From NCBI GenBank assembly GCA_030680295.1, contig JAUXVU010000001.1:62001-126000 (forward strand): a DNA stretch of 64,000 nt, written 5' to 3'. A model generated the notes under the pieces. That model had not been told where the DNA came from. It ran no database searches and saw only the letters and a program-made list of their open reading frames with translations. This stretch comes from Moraxellaceae bacterium. GTDB taxonomy: Bacteria; Pseudomonadota; Gammaproteobacteria; Pseudomonadales; Moraxellaceae. Shown in pieces: positions 1 through 9,293 of this stretch. Positions within the stretch are counted from its first letter, which is position 1; each line of letters starts with the position of its first letter. The translations under genes and the position numbers were made by a program.

Positions 1-27
1 GGCACTATCGAAGAACGTGAACAATAA
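1..27 (+). CDS. C-terminal end of an upstream gene (partial)
   Basis: The first 27 bases read as eight codons and a TAA stop in frame 1, ending in GTIEEREQ. The next gene begins 27 bases later with its own ribosome-binding site. This could be the tail of a co-transcribed upstream gene, but eight residues are too few to identify a family and an open frame this short could arise by chance. Confidence 0.25.
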   Translation, partial: GTIEEREQ

Positions 28-53
28 GTCACAGGCCCTAATCGGAGATAATA

Positions 54-1358
54 ATGAAAATGGTAGACCTACAAGGTGCTGGCTTGAGCATGCTCAGCCG
101 CATGGCGCAATCCGAGTTGATTGACAGCCTAAAACTGCGTAAGCCCTTTGAAAAACTCCTGTACCGAGGCAGCAAAGCAGGCTTCCAAGTCATTGGTGCC
201 ACGGCACGTGCATTTAAATCCACCGATAAAAAGCCACGCGAGCGACTGCCCGCGCCAGTTCGCACTGACCTATTCGACTTAAACCTGACTAACGAACAAC
301 AAATGATTCGTGAGTCGGTACAGCGTTTTGCCGCTGAAGTCCTCTATCCTTTAGCACATAAGTCCGATGAAGCAGTCAGCTTACCGGCTGATTTACGCGC
401 CCAAGCTGCCGAATTAGGGCTGGCGTATTATGCGGTGCCAGAAGCCATGGGCGGTGCCGCCAGTGAACAATCTGTTGTGACTCAAATGTTGGCCGCCGAA
501 GACCTAGCTCATGGTGACTTCAGTCTAGCCGCTGCCATTTTGGCACCAATCAGTGTTGCCAATGCACTGACTCGCTGGGGCACCGCCGAACAACAAAGTC
601 GTTATTTACCCGCTTTTGCCAGCGAACAAGCACCCGTTGCCAGCATTGCTGTCAATGAAGCCACGCCCTTATTTAACCCGTATAAATTAAGCACAACGGC
701 CAAGCGTAGTGGAGATGGCTTTGTACTTAATGGTGAAAAAAGCCTAGTGCTCTGTGGTGCTGATGCTGAGTTGGTGTTAGTTGCCGCCATGTTAGATGAC
801 AAACCCGCTTTGTTTATTGTCGAAGGTGGCAGTGAAGGCATGCGCTGGATGAGTGACGAGGCCATGGGCCTTAAAGCGACTGGCACCATGAAGCTGCGTT
901 TAGATAATTTAACGCTACCCGCTGATGCACTGTTGGGTGACCAAGACTTTGATTACCAACAACTCTTAGACTTTGGTTATTTGGCTTGGTGTGCACTGGC
1001 CGTGGGTACTGCTCAGGCCGTCTTAGATTATGTGATTCCCTACTGTAATGATCGTGTTGCCTTTGGCGAACCGATTTCACACCGTCAAGGTGTGGCCTTC
1101 ATGATTGCTGATCTGGCGGTCGAAATTGACAGTATGCGCATGCTGACTTGGAATGCCGCATCCCTGGCTGAAGCCGGCAAACCATTTCATCGCGAAGCCT
1201 ATTTGGCGCGTCTGTTGTGTGCAGAAAAATCCATGCAAATTGGCACTAACGGTGTGCAGCTATTGGGTGGCCATGGCTTTACCAAAGAGCATCCGGTGGA
1301 GCGCTGGTATCGTGACCTGCGTTTTGTTGCTATCGCCCACGGCGGCCTACACCTCTAA
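54..1358 (+). CDS. Acyl-CoA dehydrogenase homologue lacking the catalytic Glu (putative alpha subunit)
   Basis: This 434-residue protein has the acyl-CoA dehydrogenase fold after a 70-residue N-terminal extension. It keeps the motifs that hold the FAD adenine and pyrophosphate: an RxxFGxPIxxxQ-type segment near residues 333-347 and QLLGGHG at 402-408. The usual TEPxxGSD flavin motif is degraded around residue 197. The catalytic Glu of the MCAD family (the EG of 'YEGT') is replaced by His429, and the alternative IVD/LCAD-type Glu before the central AA/AVG helix is Gly, so this chain alone should not be a normal dehydrogenase. CGGAG lies 6 bases before the ATG. The partner subunit starts 23 bp downstream and has the opposite motif set. 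I infer a heteromeric enzyme. The acyl substrate cannot be told. Confidence 0.85.
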   Translation: MKMVDLQGAGLSMLSRMAQSELIDSLKLRKPFEKLLYRGSKAGFQVIGATARAFKSTDKKPRERLPAPVRTDLFDLNLTNEQQMIRESVQRFAAEVLYPLAHKSDEAVSLPADLRAQAAELGLAYYAVPEAMGGAASEQSVVTQMLAAEDLAHGDFSLAAAILAPISVANALTRWGTAEQQSRYLPAFASEQAPVASIAVNEATPLFNPYKLSTTAKRSGDGFVLNGEKSLVLCGADAELVLVAAMLDDKPALFIVEGGSEGMRWMSDEAMGLKATGTMKLRLDNLTLPADALLGDQDFDYQQLLDFGYLAWCALAVGTAQAVLDYVIPYCNDRVAFGEPISHRQGVAFMIADLAVEIDSMRMLTWNAASLAEAGKPFHREAYLARLLCAEKSMQIGTNGVQLLGGHGFTKEHPVERWYRDLRFVAIAHGGLHL

Positions 1359-1381
1359 GCCTGACTTTCGAGATCGACATC

Positions 1382-2587
1382 ATGAATTTACAAAATCCAA
1401 AGAAATACAGCATGTTAGTCACTCAGGCACGGCAAGTGGCTGACACCTTTTACCGTCCTATTTCACGCAAATATGACAAAGCCGAGCATGCCTACCCAAA
1501 AGAGCTGGACATGTTGGCATCGCTATTAGACGGCATGAATGAAGGCGCTGATGAATCCACGGGTGCTACCAGCGCCAGCAAACGTCCGTCTAATAATCAA
1601 GACACGGGCAACAAAAATGGCGGCAACTTATCCGCTCTGTTAGGTGTGATGGAGCTTTGCTACGGCGATGTCGGTCTGTTGCTTGCTATCCCACGCCAAG
1701 GTTTGGGCAACGCAGCCATTGCGGCAGTGGCCAATGATGAGCAGCTGGCGCGTTTTAAAGGTAAATGGGCTGCTATGGCCATTACCGAACCCGGCTGTGG
1801 TTCAGACTCGGCAGCCATTCGCACCACCGCCGTTAAGGATGGTGATGACTATATTTTGAATGGTGAAAAAATCTATGTGACTTCCGGCGCCCGCGCCGAA
1901 GCCGTTGTGGTTTGGGCCACCTTGGATAAAAACCTAGGCAAAGCAGCGATTAAGTCCTTTGTTGTCGAACATGGCACACCGGGCATGGAAGTTACTCGCT
2001 TAGAGCACAAGCTAGGCATTAAAGCCTCAGACACAGCGGCCATCACTTTTACCGACTGCCGAGTACCGGCTGCTAACTTATTAGGCACGCCCGAAATTGA
2101 TCTGCAAAAAGGTTTTGCCGGTGTGATGGAAACCTTTGATAACACCCGCCCCTTGGTGGCTGGTATGGCCGTCGGTGTTGCTCGTGCAGCAATTGAACGC
2201 ACCAAAGAGTTGTTAGCTGATGCCATCGACTTAAATTACGGTGCGCTACCACTTAATGCCTCGCATGCCGAAGCCACTCTGTATCGACTTGAAGCTGAAT
2301 ACGAAGCGGCACGTCTGCTGACCATGAAAGCGGCTTGGATGGCCGACAATCGCATTCCTAATTCAAAAGAAGCGTCGATTTGTAAAGCCAAGGCTGGCCG
2401 CACTGCCAATGAAGTCACGTTGAAATGTGTGGAGTTAGCGGCATCATTGGGTTATGGCGAAGATGAACTGCTGGAGAAGTGGGCGCGTGACTCAAAAATC
2501 TTGGATATTTTTGAAGGTACGCAACAAATTCAGCTGTTAATTATTGCTAGACGCTTACTTGGCAAGGGCTCAGCAGAGCTCAAGTAA
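1382..2587 (+). CDS. Acyl-CoA dehydrogenase, catalytic subunit (putative beta subunit)
   Basis: This is a 401-residue MCAD-like flavoprotein. TEPGCGSD at residues 135-142 is the flavin/substrate motif, a TFDNTRPLVAGMAVG segment matches the MCAD helix before the RxxFG region, and Glu378 in IFEGTQQIQ is the expected alpha-proton-abstracting base. The RxxFGxPI...Q and QLLGGxG segments that normally complete FAD binding are degraded here but intact in the upstream gene. Residues 53-81 form a Gly/Ser/Asn-rich low-complexity insert. The gene lies 23 bp after its partner, so the two are very likely co-transcribed. Its last 8 bp overlap the convergent AraC-type gene. Expected reaction: alpha,beta-desaturation of an acyl-CoA, with electrons passed to ETF. 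Confidence 0.9.
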   Translation: MNLQNPKKYSMLVTQARQVADTFYRPISRKYDKAEHAYPKELDMLASLLDGMNEGADESTGATSASKRPSNNQDTGNKNGGNLSALLGVMELCYGDVGLLLAIPRQGLGNAAIAAVANDEQLARFKGKWAAMAITEPGCGSDSAAIRTTAVKDGDDYILNGEKIYVTSGARAEAVVVWATLDKNLGKAAIKSFVVEHGTPGMEVTRLEHKLGIKASDTAAITFTDCRVPAANLLGTPEIDLQKGFAGVMETFDNTRPLVAGMAVGVARAAIERTKELLADAIDLNYGALPLNASHAEATLYRLEAEYEAARLLTMKAAWMADNRIPNSKEASICKAKAGRTANEVTLKCVELAASLGYGEDELLEKWARDSKILDIFEGTQQIQLLIIARRLLGKGSAELK

Positions 2588-3614
2588 TTGCCGATTTTGG
2601 TGTATCCGCCGACTCATTTTGCTTGCGTCGGCGGTACTCCACTGGCGTCTCGCCAGTCCAACGTTTAAAGGCACGATAAAACGTGCTTGGCTCGGCAAAC
2701 CCCGTCAAATAAACAATCTGCTCAATACTTTCATCAGTGCGCGCTAATAAGCGTCGCGCCAGTCGTGAACGATAGTCCGCCAGCACATGGTTAAAGCTTG
2801 TGCCGGCTTCTTCGAGCTCGGTACGCAGTCGACGCTCAGGAATACCTATCCGGGCCGCTACTGCCTCTAAGGTGGTGTTGCCCGATTCAAGGATTTCACC
2901 AATCGCGCGCTTCACCTCACCCACACGATCGAGTCTTGCCAACTCAACTAATTTTTCATTGGCCAAGCGCTCATGCAAACGCAAAAAGCCGGGCTCAGCA
3001 TGCCAGACCTGATGGCTCAACACCGCAGGGTCAAAGTAGAGTCGGTTTTCACTGCAACCTAAGGTGACGGGGCAGCCATAAACTCGCACGTACTCATCCG
3101 GTGGTGCACCTTCGGCGTGTTTGAAATGAACTTGCAAAGGTTTGAATTGGCCATCGGTCAGTGAATTAAAAAAACGAATACTGCCAATGACTAAGGCTTC
3201 AGCAAAATGACGTAAGTGAGTGCCATCGGTAAGCTCGGCAAAATACACCGCCTGCTCATCTTCTACCAAACGCACTTTCACTGCATCGGTCAACAGACGT
3301 TGATAGGCCAAGGCACGGCGTACGCCTTCGCCAAATGTTGGGCTGGAAGACACCAAATATTCCAACACTTGACCACGATAAATGGGCATGAACTCGCCGA
3401 GATGCAAACCAACATGTGGGTCTTTCGAGACGTCTTCAAGCGCTTGCCAAAACAAGCGCTGTCCGGCAAATGGCGTGCGCACCATCGAGTCGGTGTTTAG
3501 CCACGTATGCGAAATGTGCGCACGTGCTAACACTTCATCAGCAGGCAGCCCTGCTTTGAGCATGGCCTGATAAGCCAGCCTCAATAATATGGGCGCATCG
3601 GTGCGCTCAGCCAT
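2580..3614 (-). CDS. AraC-family transcriptional regulator (Arabinose_bd-type sensor domain)
   Basis: The 344-residue protein has an N-terminal ligand-binding region of the type found in OruR-like AraC regulators (roughly residues 10-210) and a C-terminal double helix-turn-helix (about 235-330). The AraC signature is seen in IEQIVYLTGFAEPSTFYRAF followed by the RWTGETPVEYRRR ending. It is convergent with the acyl-CoA dehydrogenase pair and overlaps it by 8 bp. Regulators of this subfamily often control catabolic genes for fatty acids, amino acids or aromatics next to them, so control of the dehydrogenase pair is a reasonable inference. The inducer is unknown. A regulator of the same subfamily occurs in the tRNA-Arg islet. 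Confidence 0.88.
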   Translation of the reverse strand: MAERTDAPILLRLAYQAMLKAGLPADEVLARAHISHTWLNTDSMVRTPFAGQRLFWQALEDVSKDPHVGLHLGEFMPIYRGQVLEYLVSSSPTFGEGVRRALAYQRLLTDAVKVRLVEDEQAVYFAELTDGTHLRHFAEALVIGSIRFFNSLTDGQFKPLQVHFKHAEGAPPDEYVRVYGCPVTLGCSENRLYFDPAVLSHQVWHAEPGFLRLHERLANEKLVELARLDRVGEVKRAIGEILESGNTTLEAVAARIGIPERRLRTELEEAGTSFNHVLADYRSRLARRLLARTDESIEQIVYLTGFAEPSTFYRAFKRWTGETPVEYRRRKQNESADTPKSAIT

Positions 3615-3689
3615 GACGTAGTAAATCCTTATGACGCAATGGCAATATCATTAGCTTAAACCGCTGGCATTGCAACGACATCGGTCGAC

Positions 3690-6600
3690 CTATTTCAAGG
3701 CCGCCCGTGCGTTACGGAACAAGCGCAACCATGGGCCATCTTCCTGCCAACCTTCAGGTCGCCAGCTATGCTGCGAAGCACGGAAAACACGCTCAGGATG
3801 CGGCATCATGATCGTTGCGCGACCATCACGCGAAGTCACCGCCGTCATGCCCGCAGGCGAACCATTTGGGTTTAACGGATAACGTTCAGCTCGCTGACCT
3901 TGTCCATCGACATAAGCCAAGGCGACCAATCCACTGGCTTGTAATGCAGCCAAACGATCTGTCGAATCCGCCACACGACCTTCACCATGTGCCACAGCTA
4001 CTGGCATGCGTGAACCGGCCATGCCGGCAAAAAACAATGACGGTGATGATTGCACCTCCACCATTACCGTACGCGCTTCAAACACTTCACTACGGTTGCG
4101 TTCAAAACGTGGCCAAAGGTCCGCACCTGGAATCAACTCATGCAACTGCGACAGCATTTGACAGCCGTTGCAAACACCCAAGGTCAGACTGTCAGGACGG
4201 GCAAAAAAATCAGCAAATTGATCACGCAGACGTGCATTAAACAAAATCGAACGAGCCCATCCACCACCAGCGCCCAACACGTCGCCATAAGAGAAACCGC
4301 CACAGGCAACCAAACCAGCAAAACTATTTAGTTCAACACGACCCGCCAGCAAATCACTCATGTGCACATCAATGGCCGTAAAGCCGGCGCGATCAAACGC
4401 AGCTGCCATTTCGACATGACCGTTAACACCCTGCTCACGCAAAATCGCCATGCGTGGACGTGCGCCGGTATTAATAAACGACGCCGCAATGTCTTCATTA
4501 AGGTCATAACTCAGCGCCACATGCAGGCCACTGTCGTTGCTGCTGATGCCATCAAACTCTTGCTTGGCACACTCTGCATTATCACGTAGAGCCTGAATTT
4601 GATAACTGGTTTGCGCCCATAACTGCTGCGCTTCTACCGCGTTCATGGTCAGTACGGTTTGACCCTGCCAGCTAAAACGCAATTCACGTGCAGCTGTGGG
4701 TTCGCCTAGGTCATGCACATGACCCTTTAGGCTGGTATTGGCAAACTGCGTTATCACACGTTGCACGGCATCGGCCGGCACCTGAATCACCGCACCCAAC
4801 TCTTCGTTAAACAACGCCTCAACCGCGCTCGGGCTGGAGCCATCTAAGCGAATATCAACACCGGCATGCGCAGCAAAAGCCATCTCTGCCAAGGTGGTAA
4901 ACAAACCACCATCACTACGATCGTGATAGGCCAATAACAACTGCTGTTGCGCTAACGCACGAATGCCATCAAAGAAATCTTGTAGCAGCGCTGGGCTGTC
5001 CACATCGGCTGGGGTCGTGCCCATTTGCCCATAAACTTGCGCTAATGCCGAACCACCGACACGGCCTTGGCCGCGACCTAGGTCAACTAACAACAAACGG
5101 GTGGCCTGCTTTCCAATTTGTAATTCAGGTGTCAGTGTTTTACGAACATCAGTCACCGGCGCAAAACCGGTCACGATCAATGACAATGGTGAAGTCACCG
5201 ACTTGGCCTCATCACCTTCCTGCCAAACCGTGCGCATAGACATTGAGTCTTTGCCAACAGGAATGGTCAAATTAAGGGCTGGGCATAATTCCATGCCGAC
5301 AGCGTGGACGGCATCAAACAGGTTTTCATCTTCTTTGCCTGCGCCGGCCGCTGCCATCCAGTTAGCCGATAACTTCACGTCAGACAGCTTGGCAATATCA
5401 GCGGCGGCTAAGTTGGTAACTGTTTCACCGACAGCCAAACGTGCTGAAGCAGCGGCAGACAACACAGCAACAGGGGTGCGTTCACCCATAGCCATGGCTT
5501 CACCCGTTAAGGTCTTAAAGCCGGTAGCCGTTACCGCACAATCAGCCACTGGCACTTGCCATGGGCCAACCATTTGATCACGTGCCACTAAACCGGTAAT
5601 CGAGCGGTCACCAATGGTAATCAAGAATTGCTTGGAGGCTACCGATGGCAGTTGCAACACACGCTGAGCTGCCTCGGACAAATCTAAGGACTGCGTATCA
5701 AAAGCGGGTTGCGTGAGTTCTTGACGCTCAAAGCTGCGCTGCATTTTTGGTGTTTTACCCAGCAAAACCTGCATGGGCATATCCACTGGCGCATTGGCAA
5801 ACAAAGGGTCATTAACCGCTAAATGTTCCACTTTGGTGGCTTCACCCAGCACGGCAAATGGGCAACGTTCACGCTCACACAACGACTCAAACAAATTCAG
5901 ACTGCTGGGGCGAATGGCCAAGACATAACGCTCTTGTGCTTCGTTACACCAGATCTCAACCGGGCTCATGCCCGACTCCATGCTAGGAATCGCACGTAAG
6001 TTTAAAGTCGCACCAAGGCCATGCTCATGCACCAGTTCCGGCATGGCATTCGACAGGCCACCGGCACCAACGTCATGCACAGACACAATGGGGTTGTTCT
6101 CTGCCATGCTCCAGCAGGCATCAATCACTTCTTGGGCGCGACGCTCCATTTCTGGGTTGTCACGCTGCACCGATGCAAAGTCTAAATTCTCGCTGCTGCT
6201 ACCCGTAGTCATTGATGATGCCGCACCGCCGCCCAAACCAATCAGCAGTGCCGGCCCACCCAATACAATTAATAAATCGCCAGGTTCAATGGCATTTTTC
6301 TGGACATGATCATCACGGATATTGCCGTAACCACCAGCAATCATGATGGGCTTGTGATAACCCATCACTTCAGGACCATTGATGCCATTCACCCGCTGCT
6401 CAAAGGTACGGAAATAACCACACAATGCCGGGCGGCCAAACTCGTTGTTAAAGGCAGCACCACCCAATGGGCCTTGGATCATAATATCCAGGGCAGACAC
6501 AATACGCGAAGGCTTGCCATAGGCTTGTTCCCAAGGCTGTTTAAGCCCAGGAATATTTAAGTTAGACACAGTAAAGCCGGTTAAACCTGCTTTTGGCTTA

Positions 6601-7565
6601 CCGCCACGACCGGTTGCGCCTTCATCACGAATTTCACCACCAGAACCAGTCGACGCACCGGCAAACGGTGAAATAGCCGTCGGATGGTTATGCGTTTCCA
6701 CCTTCATCAAAATATGCACAGGCTCTGCGTTATAACCGTAGGTGTTGGTGCCACCTTGACGATAAAAACGCTCAGCATGATGGCCTCGAATGACTGCGGC
6801 ATTGTCTTTGTACGCTGACAAAATATCGGTGCTGTAGTTCTCGTAGGTGTTTTTGATCATGCCAAACAAAGAACGAGGTGCCGGCTGACCATCAATCGTC
6901 CAGCTAGCGTTAAAAATTTTGTGGCGGCAGTGCTCAGAGTTGGCCTGCGCAAACATCATCAGCTCAATATCATTGGGATTACGCTGCAGGCGCTGAAAGT
7001 TTTCTACCAAATAGTCAATTTCATCATCACTTAGAGCAAAACCTTTTTCACGATTGGCGACAACTAAGGCCTCACGACCACCTGCCAAGATGTCTACCTG
7101 TGTCATCTTGCGAGGGGCATCATGACTAAACAACTGCTCTAAGGCCGCACCATCAGCAAACACCGACTCGGTCATGCGGTCATGTAATTTTGCCAGTACT
7201 GCCTGCCATTCCTTATCGGATAAACCCTCTGCACCTTCTAGCCAATAACTACAGGCGCGCTCAATGCGCAGCACCGAAGTGAGTCCGGCATTATGCGCAA
7301 TATCAGTCGCTTTTGATGACCAAGGAGAAATCGTGCCAGGACGTGGCCCAACAATGACTTGCCGACCAACGGGCGCTACTTTTAGCGCCTCGCCGTAATT
7401 TAATAACTCAGATAACTCAGCCGGCGCTTGAGCAAGCTCGGTATCCACCACGTGCAACCAAGACGCCGAAACGGCGCGTAATTGGCTAGAAACAGTCTGT
7501 AGGTTTTGCAGCAAGCGGTGTTGACGAAACGCAGTGAGCGCATTCGCGCCAGGCAGAATCAGCAT
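3690..7565 (-). CDS. purL: Phosphoribosylformylglycinamidine synthase
   Basis: PurL converts FGAR, glutamine and ATP to FGAM in purine synthesis. The 1291 residues match the large single-chain proteobacterial form (about 1295 in E. coli). In order it has an N-terminal PurS-like region, a linker, two AIR-synthase-type ATP-binding halves ([10 protein letters not shown] and [15 protein letters not shown]-type signatures) and a C-terminal class I glutaminase. The glutaminase nucleophile is Cys1132 in GVCNGCQML, and its His and Glu lie in the PHPERVF segment. It is transcribed alone and diverges from mltF across 180 bp. purL beside mltF is also the order in Pseudomonas. Confidence 0.98.
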   Translation of the reverse strand: MLILPGANALTAFRQHRLLQNLQTVSSQLRAVSASWLHVVDTELAQAPAELSELLNYGEALKVAPVGRQVIVGPRPGTISPWSSKATDIAHNAGLTSVLRIERACSYWLEGAEGLSDKEWQAVLAKLHDRMTESVFADGAALEQLFSHDAPRKMTQVDILAGGREALVVANREKGFALSDDEIDYLVENFQRLQRNPNDIELMMFAQANSEHCRHKIFNASWTIDGQPAPRSLFGMIKNTYENYSTDILSAYKDNAAVIRGHHAERFYRQGGTNTYGYNAEPVHILMKVETHNHPTAISPFAGASTGSGGEIRDEGATGRGGKPKAGLTGFTVSNLNIPGLKQPWEQAYGKPSRIVSALDIMIQGPLGGAAFNNEFGRPALCGYFRTFEQRVNGINGPEVMGYHKPIMIAGGYGNIRDDHVQKNAIEPGDLLIVLGGPALLIGLGGGAASSMTTGSSSENLDFASVQRDNPEMERRAQEVIDACWSMAENNPIVSVHDVGAGGLSNAMPELVHEHGLGATLNLRAIPSMESGMSPVEIWCNEAQERYVLAIRPSSLNLFESLCERERCPFAVLGEATKVEHLAVNDPLFANAPVDMPMQVLLGKTPKMQRSFERQELTQPAFDTQSLDLSEAAQRVLQLPSVASKQFLITIGDRSITGLVARDQMVGPWQVPVADCAVTATGFKTLTGEAMAMGERTPVAVLSAAASARLAVGETVTNLAAADIAKLSDVKLSANWMAAAGAGKEDENLFDAVHAVGMELCPALNLTIPVGKDSMSMRTVWQEGDEAKSVTSPLSLIVTGFAPVTDVRKTLTPELQIGKQATRLLLVDLGRGQGRVGGSALAQVYGQMGTTPADVDSPALLQDFFDGIRALAQQQLLLAYHDRSDGGLFTTLAEMAFAAHAGVDIRLDGSSPSAVEALFNEELGAVIQVPADAVQRVITQFANTSLKGHVHDLGEPTAARELRFSWQGQTVLTMNAVEAQQLWAQTSYQIQALRDNAECAKQEFDGISSNDSGLHVALSYDLNEDIAASFINTGARPRMAILREQGVNGHVEMAAAFDRAGFTAIDVHMSDLLAGRVELNSFAGLVACGGFSYGDVLGAGGGWARSILFNARLRDQFADFFARPDSLTLGVCNGCQMLSQLHELIPGADLWPRFERNRSEVFEARTVMVEVQSSPSLFFAGMAGSRMPVAVAHGEGRVADSTDRLAALQASGLVALAYVDGQGQRAERYPLNPNGSPAGMTAVTSRDGRATIMMPHPERVFRASQHSWRPEGWQEDGPWLRLFRNARAALK

Positions 7566-7745
7566 GTAATCTTCTCTCGAGACAGCAAACGGGTCGGCTT
7601 AAGGCGCGTATTGTAACGAAAAAATGGCACAAAGATTGTCTAACAATGAGCTCTTACTCGTCGGATGGCATTCGACCATCAGAACTAAAATCACTATCAT
7701 GGCTAAATATCAAACAACCACAGCAGCGGCACGAGGCATGAGGCC

Positions 7746-9224
7746 ATGAAAAAGCTCCATCGTAGCAAGCGCCCAAAGGTTCGCACACAAAGTAAAGCCG
7801 TGCGCCTTCGCCAGCGTTTGAAGGTCAAAGCACGTCATGTTCGCTTTGCCGTAGGTGGCTTGGTCGCTGTTACCAGTTTGGCACTGCAACCCACCATGAC
7901 TGCGCTACAAAGCGTACGCGCCAGTGGTGAGCTGCATTTAGTTGGCATTACCAGCCCGAGCACGTTTATTCATCAAAACGGCCATACCCATGGCATGCAA
8001 TACGAATTAGCACGCCAATTTGCCGAAGAGTTAGGTGTGGAACTGGTTATTGACCCCGTGGATACCACCGAAGGGGTATTGAAATCGATTCAACGCAATC
8101 AGGCTCAGCTCGCGTTAACCGGATTAACCACAAGTGATCCACGCCTAGGTCGGTTAATGGTAAGTGACCCCGTCATTGCTGTGAGCCAGCAATTGATTCA
8201 TCACAGCAGCCAGCGTGCACCACGCAGCATGGAAGACTTAAGTGGCAAAACAATTGCTACGATTGCTGATAGCACCGAAGCATTGACACTCAAAAGCACA
8301 TTATCCGGCATAAAAGATGTACGTATTGTTGAGTTTAGAAACGCTCAGGCCAAGGATTTACTCGACTTACTCAATGACCAAAAAGTAGATTTGGTCGCTA
8401 TGCACTCACAAGACTTTGATGGTCATCGCCCGCTATACCCACAATTAAGTGAAGCCATCGATCTTAATCAAGCTGATGCCATGGCTTGGGTATTTTTAAA
8501 ATCACAAGATCAAAGCTTGTACCAAGCCGCCCAAAACTTCTTAGCACGTAAAAAAGCTGATGGTTCACTAGAGCGTTTAGCGCAGTTCTATAGCACTGGT
8601 AATTCGTTTAATCGTTATGGCAACAATGTCTTTAATCGCGACATTGCCCAACGCTTACCGCGTTATCAAGATGCGTTTCAGCGTCAAGCTGCTAATGTTG
8701 ATTTGGATTGGCAGTTATTAGCCGCCATCTCTTATCAAGAATCTAAGTGGGACCCTAACGCCGTATCGCCCACGGGGGTTCGAGGGCTAATGATGCTGAC
8801 CAATGCCACTGCTAGCGCCATGGGTGTCAGGGATCGCACTAATCCCGAACAAAGCATCAAAGGTGGAGCAGCTTACATTAAGCAAGTTCTCAACAACATT
8901 CCAGACAGTGTCCCGCAGCCAGACCGCACTTGGATGGCATTGGCCGGTTATAACATGGGCCCTGCGCACGTGAATGCGGCACGCCGCCTAACTGCACGTC
9001 TTGGACAAAACCCCGATAGTTGGCAAGACGTAGCAGCTAACCTGCCGCGCTTAGTGCAGGAAAATCGTGCGAATGGACGCGCTGTTCCTGACATTCGTCA
9101 AGCACTACATTATGTTCAGCAAATTCGTCGATATTACGATGCCATTGCCCTTAGTACTGCTCAACCGCGCGAACCAGTACAAGTGGCTGATATGAACTTT
9201 ACGATTACCACGCCAGACGGTTGA
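7746..9224 (+). CDS. mltF: Membrane-bound lytic murein transglycosylase F
   Basis: MltF cleaves peptidoglycan glycan strands to 1,6-anhydromuropeptides. The 492 residues comprise a very basic N-terminus (residues 1-33, rich in Lys/Arg), a hydrophobic signal or anchor (about 34-50), a periplasmic SBP_bac_3 domain (about 60-280) and a C-terminal SLT domain. The catalytic Glu is Glu332 in the SYQESKWDPNAVSPTG motif, followed by GLMMLT and the AGYNMGPAHV motif. The start follows GAGGCC only a few bases upstream. The cationic leader is longer than usual for MltF. The next gene is 69 bp downstream. Confidence 0.95.
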   Translation: MKKLHRSKRPKVRTQSKAVRLRQRLKVKARHVRFAVGGLVAVTSLALQPTMTALQSVRASGELHLVGITSPSTFIHQNGHTHGMQYELARQFAEELGVELVIDPVDTTEGVLKSIQRNQAQLALTGLTTSDPRLGRLMVSDPVIAVSQQLIHHSSQRAPRSMEDLSGKTIATIADSTEALTLKSTLSGIKDVRIVEFRNAQAKDLLDLLNDQKVDLVAMHSQDFDGHRPLYPQLSEAIDLNQADAMAWVFLKSQDQSLYQAAQNFLARKKADGSLERLAQFYSTGNSFNRYGNNVFNRDIAQRLPRYQDAFQRQAANVDLDWQLLAAISYQESKWDPNAVSPTGVRGLMMLTNATASAMGVRDRTNPEQSIKGGAAYIKQVLNNIPDSVPQPDRTWMALAGYNMGPAHVNAARRLTARLGQNPDSWQDVAANLPRLVQENRANGRAVPDIRQALHYVQQIRRYYDAIALSTAQPREPVQVADMNFTITTPDG

Positions 9225-9293
9225 TTCTGCTAACATCGGGGCATCTGTTTAGATACGCTAATAACTAGAACAACCGATGTAGGAAAAAACTAC

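Noticed and set aside
5101-5577. 158-residue plus-strand open frame inside purL
   Set aside because: It lies wholly within the highly conserved purL coding region on the other strand and has no ribosome-binding site or recognisable motif. It is a shadow of purL codon bias.
7566-7745. PurR-type operator upstream of purL
   Set aside because: No sequence close to ACGCAAACGTTTGCGT is present in the purL-mltF intergenic region.
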